NCBI GenBank assembly: GCA_017392945.1
Contig: JAFOSK010000122.1
Location: forward strand, 1 to 35,746
Reading direction: 5' to 3'
DNA from: Treponema sp.
GTDB lineage: Bacteria > Spirochaetota > Spirochaetia > Treponematales > Treponemataceae
DNA length: 35,746 nucleotides
Shown: positions 29,799-35,746 of the stretch, piece by piece
How the letters are laid out: the number at the start of each line of letters is the position of its first letter
Position numbering within the stretch: position 1 is the first letter of the stretch
Translations under genes and position numbers: made by a program
Notes under the pieces: model-generated
The model's input: only the letters and a program-made list of their open reading frames with translations
Told to the model about the DNA's origin: nothing
The model's database searches: none

Positions 29799-31644
29799 AT
29801 GAATTGTCGGAAATTAAGCGGAGTAGCTGAGAACCGATTTTTTCTGCTTTTGCCTGTCCGATTCCGAATATGCCTAGAAGTTCGCGTTCTGTTACCGGGT
29901 GTTTTTCAACCAGTTCTTCAAGTGTTTTGTCGCCGAAGATAATATAAGGCGGTACATTCTGTTCTTCTGCCTGTTTTAAGCGCCATTCCTTAATTCTGTT
30001 GTACAATTCCAGGTCTTTTCCACTGAGAGTCTTTGCAAAAGCACCTTTTTTGTGAAGTGCAAACAGTGGCTTTTGTGGCTTTGGCATATTAAGAATTCTG
30101 CCTGCTGTAATATTCATAGGAAGCATGATTTTTTCACGGTTAACAAGGACATTTTTTCCGTAATTTGTAAGCATAAGTATGTTGTATTCGCCGGTTTTTA
30201 AAATATAACCTCGTTCAATAAGAAGCTCAGAAAGCTCGAACCATTGCTCTTTGTCAAGGTCTTTTCCGATTCCCCAGGTGGATAGCTGATTGTGGTTGTT
30301 TTCCAGGATGCGTTTTTGGCGGGATCCCATAAGAACGTCGATTATATACGCGGCTCCATATCTTTGCTGAAGACGAACCATACAACTCATGAACTTTTGG
30401 GCTGGAATAGTCAGGTCATTTTCTGGTATTGAATCGCTTGAGCAGATGTCGCAGCATACATCGGATTTTTCCCCGGAGGGGTCGAATGTTTCTCCGAAAT
30501 ATTTAAGAAGCTGGCTTCTCCTGCAGGTACGGCTTTTTGCGTAGTTGAGCATTCCCTGCAAAAGCATTTCTGATTTCTCAGGATCGGCTGCTTCCTGAAA
30601 GAAAAATCTTATTTTGTGAATGTCTCCAGGGCTGTATAAAAGAAGTGCGTGGCTTTCAAGTCCATCGCGGCCTGCTCTTCCTATTTCTTGATAGTATTCT
30701 TCCAGAGATTTCGGCAAATCATGATGAATTACGAAACGTACGTTAGGTTTATTAATTCCCATTCCAAAGGCTACGGTTGCAACCATAATGCGGACCTTAT
30801 CTTTTATAAATAGATCTTGATTTTTTGCGCGCTCAGAATCTGAAAGCCCTGCATGATAGTTGAGTACTGAATAGCCTAGCGTTCCAAGAGATTCATAAAC
30901 TTGATCAACCTGTTTTCGTGAAAAACAGTAGATGATTCCGCTTTCGTCCTTATGTTTTTCAAGGCATTCGATTATCTGGTTCAGAGGATTTTTTTTCTGT
31001 TTTACTTCAAGGAATATGTTTTCACGGTTAAAGCTTGCTGTGAATAGGACAGGGGCTTTTAGGCGCAGGTTTCTTATTATGTCCTGTCTTACATGAACAG
31101 TTGCTGTTGCAGTAAGGGCAAGGCATACTGCTTCTGGGAATTGTGCACGTACTGCTGCTATGTTCATGTAATCAGGACGAAAGTCATGTCCCCATTCTGA
31201 AACACAGTGGGCTTCGTCAATTGTTATGCAGCTTACCGGTACTGAACAGTCGTGAAGAATGCTCTGCATCCTTCCTGTTGAAAGTCCTTCTGGAGACACG
31301 TATACAAGTTTTATGTTTCCTTTTTTCAATTCTTTTACTGAATCAAGATAATCTGTCCATTCAAGAGAACTGTTAAGGTAAACTGCTTGAATTCCGTTTT
31401 CTACTAATGACGAAACCTGGTCCTGCATCAGCGAAATAAGAGGAGATACAACGATTGTTATTCCCGGAAACATCAGCGCTGGTATCTGATAGCACATTGA
31501 TTTTCCGCCACCGGTAGGCATTATTGCCATAGTGTCTTTTTTAGACAGAACATTTCTTATAATTTCCAGTTGGAGAGGACGAAAAGTGTCATATCCAAAA
31601 ACGTTTTTTAATATCTGTTCTGCTCTTTCTTTTATTTTGTCCAT
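29797..31644 (-). CDS. recQ: ATP-dependent DNA helicase RecQ
   Basis: 615 aa, normal for bacterial RecQ. Helicase motif I MPTGGGKS is at residues 42-49, motif II DEAH at 143-146 within TIDEAHCVSEWGHDFRP, then MVATVAFGMGINKPNVRFV and QEIGRAGRDG (motifs V/VI). The zinc-binding RQC segment shows CRRSQLLKYFGE and CCDIC. The C-terminal HRDC domain (about 540-610) has ELYNRIKEWR and LLGIFGIGQAKAEKIG. It unwinds DNA in recombination and fork repair. ATG 31644 has no ribosome binding site; the promoter at 31660 predicts an untranslated leader of about 8 nt. Confidence 0.96.
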   Translation of the reverse strand: MDKIKERAEQILKNVFGYDTFRPLQLEIIRNVLSKKDTMAIMPTGGGKSMCYQIPALMFPGITIVVSPLISLMQDQVSSLVENGIQAVYLNSSLEWTDYLDSVKELKKGNIKLVYVSPEGLSTGRMQSILHDCSVPVSCITIDEAHCVSEWGHDFRPDYMNIAAVRAQFPEAVCLALTATATVHVRQDIIRNLRLKAPVLFTASFNRENIFLEVKQKKNPLNQIIECLEKHKDESGIIYCFSRKQVDQVYESLGTLGYSVLNYHAGLSDSERAKNQDLFIKDKVRIMVATVAFGMGINKPNVRFVIHHDLPKSLEEYYQEIGRAGRDGLESHALLLYSPGDIHKIRFFFQEAADPEKSEMLLQGMLNYAKSRTCRRSQLLKYFGETFDPSGEKSDVCCDICSSDSIPENDLTIPAQKFMSCMVRLQQRYGAAYIIDVLMGSRQKRILENNHNQLSTWGIGKDLDKEQWFELSELLIERGYILKTGEYNILMLTNYGKNVLVNREKIMLPMNITAGRILNMPKPQKPLFALHKKGAFAKTLSGKDLELYNRIKEWRLKQAEEQNVPPYIIFGDKTLEELVEKHPVTERELLGIFGIGQAKAEKIGSQLLRLISDNS

Positions 31645-31659
31645 AAAATACTAAAAATT

Positions 31660-31687
31660 ATTATATCGAATAAAAAACACTTGAAAA
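31660..31687 (-). promoter_or_regulatory. Promoter of recQ, very short leader
   Basis: Minus strand TTTTCA (31682-31687), 16 bp, TATAAT (31660-31665). Start near 31653, leader about 8 nt without ribosome binding site. The -35 overlaps the -35 of the divergent tRNA-Leu promoter. Confidence 0.55.
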
Positions 31688-31709
31688 AGACTTGGAAATC
31701 TGTTAGAGT
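31681..31709 (+). promoter_or_regulatory. Promoter of tRNA-Leu
   Basis: TTGAAA (31681-31686), 17 bp, TAGAGT (31704-31709), 10 bases before the tRNA. Confidence 0.65.
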
Positions 31710-31719
31710 AATTGAGCTT

Positions 31720-31802
31720 GCCGGAGTGGTGGAATGGTAGACACGAAAGACTCAAAATCTTTTGCGGGCGACTGCGTAAGAGTTCAAGTCTCTTCTCCGG
31801 TA
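31720..31802 (+). tRNA. tRNA-Leu (CAA)
   Basis: Acceptor gccggag (31720-31726) pairs with ctccggt (31795-31801), with a G-T first pair. The D arm contains tggtggaatggtagaca, the anticodon loop is ctCAAaa, and a long class II variable arm (gcgggcgactgcg) follows. T loop ttcaagt; discriminator A at 31802. CCA is not encoded. Confidence 0.95.
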
Positions 31803-31804
31803 TA

Positions 31805-31833
31805 AAGGTCTTGTGAAAACAAGGCCTTTTTTT
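31805..31833 (+). terminator. Intrinsic terminator of tRNA-Leu
   Basis: aaggtcttgt (31805-31814) with acaaggcctt (31819-31828), gaaa loop, one G-T pair, then T7. It ends 6 bases before the stop of the convergent comM gene. Confidence 0.9.
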
Positions 31834-31838
31834 ATCCC

Positions 31839-33407
31839 TTATGTAAGTTCCATAAAATTACAGAAGGATTTTCTTAATTCTATTGCTTCGCTCAAATCTT
31901 CTTTATCTATACTGATTTTTCCTGACATATCGGCGATTGTTCTTGCAACTTTAAGTATGCTTGAATTTGCTCTTGGTGAAAAACTGTATTTTGATGATGA
32001 TATATCCAATAATTTTTTCGAGTCTTCATTTATTTTGCAGAATTGTATAATTTCAGAAGGAGACATGGCTGCATTTTTTTTGCCTTGACGATTTCGCTGG
32101 ATACTTATTGCTTTTGCTATCTGTTTTCTTAATTCTGCTGTTGATGTTGATTTCTGCGATGTGCTGTTGTCTGTTTCATTTTTTACGTAGACTCTTATAT
32201 CTACACGGTCTAGAAGCGGAGCGGAAAATTTTTTCCAATAGAGTTCTATTGAGCGGGCGGAGCAAAGGCATATTTTTGTTTCCGAACCGTAGTTTCCGCA
32301 CGGACATGGATTGGCAGCCATAAGAAGCTGAAAATTTGCAGGGAAAACAGTCGTTCGGCCTGCACGCGATATAGAAATTTTTGAACTTTCTAACGGGACG
32401 CGGAGCATCTGCAGGACAGAAGATTTGAATTCAGGAGCCTCATCTAAAAAAAGGACTCCGTTGTGTGCCAGAGAGATTTCTCCGGGACGGCACTGCGGGC
32501 CGCCTCCGCACAATCCTTCTATGCTGGCTGTCTGATGAGGCATTCTGAACGGCGGAAGGCAGATGAGCGGTTTTGAGGGGTTCATAAGGCCTGCAATGGA
32601 ATGTATTCTGGAAACGCTCTGCATTTCTTCTTTTGTCAGAGCCGGAAGAAGAGCAGGAAATTTCTGCATAGCCATTGTCTTGCCGCATCCAGGCGCTCCT
32701 ACTGCAAGGACATTATGACCACCGGCAGCAGCAACTTGAAGAGCTCTTATAAGTTTTTTCTGTCCTTTTATATGTGAAAATTCAATTGCTTCTGTTATTT
32801 TGCAGAACGGAATTCCATCTGTAAAGTCGCAGTCAGGATAGGAAGCTGAAATGTCCGAAGCCCGAGAAGTTTTTTTAGAAAATACATCCTGATTGTTCAG
32901 GGCGGAAAAAGCGTCTTCTAAGGATTCTGCTCCAAAAACAGACATGCCAGAAACTTCTCTTGCTTCGTCGGCATTTGCGGCAGGAACAATGCACATGGTT
33001 ATTCCTCCGGCAGCAGCGGTAGAAGCCGCCGCATGAATTCCTCGTACAGCCCGTATCTTCCCTGAGAGTTCAAGTTCTCCCATGACGAGAATCTGTTGCG
33101 ATGCTGCATCGCTAAGGTTATTGTCAGACTGCCGTTTCTGAGCGTTGAGTACGGCTAAGGCAATCGGGAGATCAAAGCCGGCTCCTTCTTTTTTTAGATC
33201 GGCAGGAGAAAGACTTATGAGTACGCGTTCTGGCGGAAACTCAAATCCTGAATTTCGTATGGCGGCCTGCATGCGTTCGCGGGCTTCTTTTACCGCATTG
33301 TCTGCAAGTCCTACCAGATCAATGGCTGGAATTCCACGTCTTATATCAACTTCAACTGTGACAAGGGAACCTTCGTATCCGAATGGAGAAAATGAATAGA
33401 TCTGCAT
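31839..33407 (-). CDS. comM: ComM/YifB-family magnesium-chelatase-like AAA+ helicase
   Basis: 522 aa from the ATG at 33407 (minus), chosen because AGAGG lies 6 bases upstream; an in-frame ATG at 33440 has no such site. The N-terminal ChlI/Lon-protease-like domain begins IYSFSPFGYEG with VEVDIRRGIPAIDLVGL. The AAA+ core has Walker A GAPGCGKT (237-244), Walker B LFLDEAPEF, and a Cys-rich insertion (NPCPCGNYG, CLCS). ComM acts as a hexameric branch-migration helicase that helps integrate incoming DNA during transformation; relatives occur in many non-competent bacteria. Its transcript runs toward tRNA-Leu, and no good minus-strand terminator was seen after it. Confidence 0.93.
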   Translation of the reverse strand: MQIYSFSPFGYEGSLVTVEVDIRRGIPAIDLVGLADNAVKEARERMQAAIRNSGFEFPPERVLISLSPADLKKEGAGFDLPIALAVLNAQKRQSDNNLSDAASQQILVMGELELSGKIRAVRGIHAAASTAAAGGITMCIVPAANADEAREVSGMSVFGAESLEDAFSALNNQDVFSKKTSRASDISASYPDCDFTDGIPFCKITEAIEFSHIKGQKKLIRALQVAAAGGHNVLAVGAPGCGKTMAMQKFPALLPALTKEEMQSVSRIHSIAGLMNPSKPLICLPPFRMPHQTASIEGLCGGGPQCRPGEISLAHNGVLFLDEAPEFKSSVLQMLRVPLESSKISISRAGRTTVFPANFQLLMAANPCPCGNYGSETKICLCSARSIELYWKKFSAPLLDRVDIRVYVKNETDNSTSQKSTSTAELRKQIAKAISIQRNRQGKKNAAMSPSEIIQFCKINEDSKKLLDISSSKYSFSPRANSSILKVARTIADMSGKISIDKEDLSEAIELRKSFCNFMELT

Positions 33408-33561
33408 AAAATACCTCTGGAAATTTATTCGTGGTTTCATGCAGAAATATGCATTTTAAGAAAAAAAAATGAAAAAAATAGTCAGGAATGGGAATTGCCT
33501 GTACTGCGCTTGTCGTGACGGCAATTTCAGGCATTTGGAAAGTTCATTTTCTTTATGTCCT

Positions 33562-34425
33562 TCATCCATTGTATTTTGTACGGTATTTTTCCAAGGCCGG
33601 CAGCAGTTCTTCAAACCAAAATCGGTCTTCAATTTTTTTGCCGCCGCATGTATGACCTGGTTTCCGGTCTGCGCGGATTTTTTCGCCGTGAAAATCGCTT
33701 CCTGCCGTTACGAATAAATCCAGTTTTCTTGCCAGTTCCTGAAGTCTTAGGCATTCTCCGACTCTTGCTCCTGGATGAAAGCATTCCATTCCGGCAATTC
33801 CTCTTGCCTTAAAATCTTCAAAAACCGGTTCAATTTTTGACCAGGAAAGATACAGGGACATGGGATGGGCTACTACAGGAAGTCCTCCGGAATCGTAAAT
33901 CGCTTTTATTGACTTATCCAAGTCTGCACCGGTTCGTTCTACATACCAGGGTCTGCCGCGTGCAAGAAATTTGTCAAAAGCCTGCTGACGTGTTTTTACA
34001 TATTTATGTTCTTCAAGCCATTGTGCAAAATGCGGGCGGCCTAAAACCTGACCTTCAAATTCTGCCTGAATTTCTTCGATTGTAACTTTTATACCTGTTT
34101 CGTTCATTTTTTCTACAACCTTAACGTTACGTTTGTCACGGCTGTCAATAAGTTCCTGTATTACGTCTTTAAGGCTTTGGGAAATTTCGTTTAATCCAAG
34201 ACCAAGCAGATGAAATTCGCAGCCCGTTCGTTGGATGTTCAGTTCTATTCCCTGGACAAGCGTTAATCCGCATTCTTCGGCGGCTTTTTTTCCTTCTTCC
34301 AGTCCTGAAACAGTATCATGATCTGTAATTGCAAGAACGGAAATTTTTCCTGCAACTTTGTGAATCAATTCGGAAGGGGTATATTGTCCGTCTGATGCTG
34401 TGGTATGGGTATGCAAATCAATCAT
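33562..34425 (-). CDS. PHP-domain phosphoesterase (TrpH/RNase AM-like)
   Basis: 287 aa. The PHP metal-binding motifs occur in order: DLHTHTTASDG (residues 3-13), TDHDT near 34, GIELN near 60, GRPHFA near 133, VVAHP near 185 and GSDFHG near 242. This matches the YciV/TrpH group, known as a 5'-3' exoribonuclease/3',5'-nucleotide bisphosphatase in E. coli, so RNA turnover or pAp removal is plausible. The start at 34425 has no clear ribosome binding site; a weak TATGCT lies 11 bases upstream. Between 33408 and 33561 (comM side) I see only small imperfect hairpins. Confidence 0.87.
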   Translation of the reverse strand: MIDLHTHTTASDGQYTPSELIHKVAGKISVLAITDHDTVSGLEEGKKAAEECGLTLVQGIELNIQRTGCEFHLLGLGLNEISQSLKDVIQELIDSRDKRNVKVVEKMNETGIKVTIEEIQAEFEGQVLGRPHFAQWLEEHKYVKTRQQAFDKFLARGRPWYVERTGADLDKSIKAIYDSGGLPVVAHPMSLYLSWSKIEPVFEDFKARGIAGMECFHPGARVGECLRLQELARKLDLFVTAGSDFHGEKIRADRKPGHTCGGKKIEDRFWFEELLPALEKYRTKYNG

Positions 34426-34506
34426 ATTTTAAACATAGCATAAAATTTATTTTTATGATACAATTGTTAAGATTCTTTAGATTTTCTTTTTATTTCGGAG
34501 AAACTG

Positions 34507-35746
34507 ATGCCAAAAATTATTGCCTATAAAAAAGGTTCTATTCCATATTTTGAAGGCGACAAAGACGACCGTATTTTTATTTTGCAAAAGGGTAGTGTTT
34601 CTTTGTCCACTGTTGATCCGGAAACACAGTCATCCGTTGTGAATCTTGTAAAGCCGGGTGAATTTTTCGGAGTAAAGTCTGCATTGGGCCGTTTCCCTAG
34701 AGAGGAAACGGCAACTGCCGATACCGACAGTACTGTTGTATGTCTTACAGTTCAGGAATTTGAAACGAATTTCAGTGGAAACAAGCAGATCATCATGAAA
34801 ATGCTCCGTGTATTTTCAAATCAGCTGCGTCAGATACATAAAAAAATTGAAAGTATCCTTCAGAGTTCTCCTGAAAATCAGATCACGGGGATGCTTTCTG
34901 TTGCGCGGTCGTTTTATGAAGATGAAAAATATATTTCTTGCTACGATGTTTGCAGTAAATTTGTACAAAGATTTCCTAATTCTGGCTGTATAGATGAAAT
35001 TAAGAAAATGTTCAAAGAGTCAAAGGCTCATATAGACAGAAACCCGTCTGTATACGATGAATTTTCGCAGGAAGGAGACGGAGCTTTAAAGCAGTTTGAA
35101 CTACCGGCTTTCGAGCGTTTTGCAAAAAAATATGCTCCTGGTCAGGTTATTATTTCTGAATATGAACCAGGAGATACTTTCTATCTGATCCAGAGAGGTG
35201 AGGTTCAGCTTTTAAAGTGTGTTAATGGTTCTTCAAAGAATCTTGATATATTGCGTGCCGGTGAATTTTTTGGAGAAATGGCGATTCTTGATAATTCTCC
35301 GCGTTCTGCAACTTGTATGGCAAAGACTTCTGTAAAATGTCTTGAGTTCAGCAAGGTAAATTTTGAAACTCTTGTGACAGGTAATCCTCAGCTGGCATTG
35401 AATCTCCTTAAGCTCTTCTGTAAGCGCATTTATGATCAGCACAGAAGATTTAAGGTTCTTGTAATAAAAGATACTCAGGCCCGTATTGCAGATGTATTCC
35501 TGCTCTTGCATGAAATGAATCCTAATCAGTCGAAATCTGACAAGGATATCCGTATTGATGCTACAATTTCTGATATTGCGCATTGGGCTGGTCTTACATA
35601 TGAAGTAACAAAAGACGAAATAAGCAAATTTTCTGAAAAAAGAAAGATAGAAGTATTTGACACTTACATGATAATTGATACAATGTCTGAAATGAAACGG
35701 CTTGTGGATATATATAATACCCAGTCGGAAAAGCAGCTGCAGATAA
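34507..35746 (+). CDS. Tandem cyclic-nucleotide-binding regulator (Crp/Fnr-like), 3' truncated
   Basis: ATG 34507 after CGGAG; the frame is open to the end of the window (413 codons), so the C-terminus is missing. Two cNMP-binding (cupin-like) domains are visible, about 1-115 and 200-320. In the second, the phosphate-binding cassette FGEMAIL...PRSATCMA keeps Glu257 and Arg266. In the first, FFGVKSALGRFPREETATA lacks the glutamate, so ligand binding there is doubtful. The linker (about 120-185) is helical with FYEDEKYISCYDVCSKFVQRFPNSG in outline, resembling a TPR/YbgF-type repeat. From about 330 a helix-turn-helix-like segment appears (TISDIAHWAGLTYEVTKDEI), suggesting DNA binding as in Crp. 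The whole may be a second-messenger-responsive transcription regulator. Confidence 0.85.
   Translation, partial: MPKIIAYKKGSIPYFEGDKDDRIFILQKGSVSLSTVDPETQSSVVNLVKPGEFFGVKSALGRFPREETATADTDSTVVCLTVQEFETNFSGNKQIIMKMLRVFSNQLRQIHKKIESILQSSPENQITGMLSVARSFYEDEKYISCYDVCSKFVQRFPNSGCIDEIKKMFKESKAHIDRNPSVYDEFSQEGDGALKQFELPAFERFAKKYAPGQVIISEYEPGDTFYLIQRGEVQLLKCVNGSSKNLDILRAGEFFGEMAILDNSPRSATCMAKTSVKCLEFSKVNFETLVTGNPQLALNLLKLFCKRIYDQHRRFKVLVIKDTQARIADVFLLLHEMNPNQSKSDKDIRIDATISDIAHWAGLTYEVTKDEISKFSEKRKIEVFDTYMIIDTMSEMKRLVDIYNTQSEKQLQI

Noticed and set aside
33471-33555. Imperfect inverted repeats (aattgcc/ggcaatt, gcctg/caggc) after the PHP gene
   Set aside because: The stems are short and lack a T run on the minus strand at a usable distance, so I did not call a terminator.

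Overview
The window looks like chromosomal DNA of a host-associated, carbohydrate-degrading spirochaete, most likely a gut or rumen Treponema. The support is indirect: AT-leaning sequence, spirochaete-style lipoprotein signals, MalS-like starch-degrading lipoproteins with CBM26-like modules, a STAS protein with a zinc ribbon, paired cyclic-nucleotide-binding domains, and very AT-rich intergenic DNA. No 16S gene is present, so the genus is an inference.

Layout. 1-9.1 kb: the 3' end of a bacterial Ig-like surface protein, then two paralogous GH13 alpha-amylase lipoproteins. Each amylase is followed by an intrinsic terminator and a copy of a dispersed composite repeat. The repeat consists of a REP-like palindrome, one or four 113-bp units, and a conserved tail. 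9.2-12.7 kb: a branched-chain-amino-acid-type ABC transporter (livHMGF) without its binding protein. 12.78-12.93 kb: a structured non-coding RNA that best fits 6S RNA. 13.0-17.7 kb: a CBS-CBS-ACT protein, an unrecognised 494-aa protein, a PtsN-type EIIA and transketolase. 17.7-18.03 kb: a convergent intergenic region with a terminator and a nested fold-back palindrome. 18.0-20.2 kb (minus): lgt and a MinD/FlhG-like ATPase. 20.28-24.15 kb (plus): a CtpA-type protease, rsmE, a TagA/WecG-like protein and a stand-alone sigma-54-activator AAA+ domain. 24.4-25.9 kb: trmJ (minus) and a STAS/zinc-ribbon protein (plus). 25.9-26.37 kb: an AT-rich, DnaA-box-rich segment resembling oriC, with no dnaA beside it. 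26.3-29.5 kb: an EcfA-EcfA-EcfT fusion, a Nudix hydrolase and a small membrane protein. 29.6-35.7 kb: tRNA-Cys, recQ (minus), tRNA-Leu, comM (minus), a PHP phosphoesterase (minus) and a truncated tandem cNMP-binding regulator (plus).

The amylases probably act at the cell envelope on starch or malto-oligosaccharides, with Lgt supplying their lipid anchor. Transketolase, PtsN, the Liv transporter and the CBS-ACT protein suggest a local theme of carbon and nitrogen housekeeping. The rest is mostly information processing (RsmE, TrmJ, RecQ, ComM, tRNAs).

The most notable features are the composite tandem repeat with pairing-preserving variation, the DnaA-box cluster, the 6S-like RNA, and several genes whose -10 box sits 6-7 nt before the start codon with no ribosome binding site, implying leaderless transcripts. 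All functional calls come from reading motifs by eye; no database search was run.
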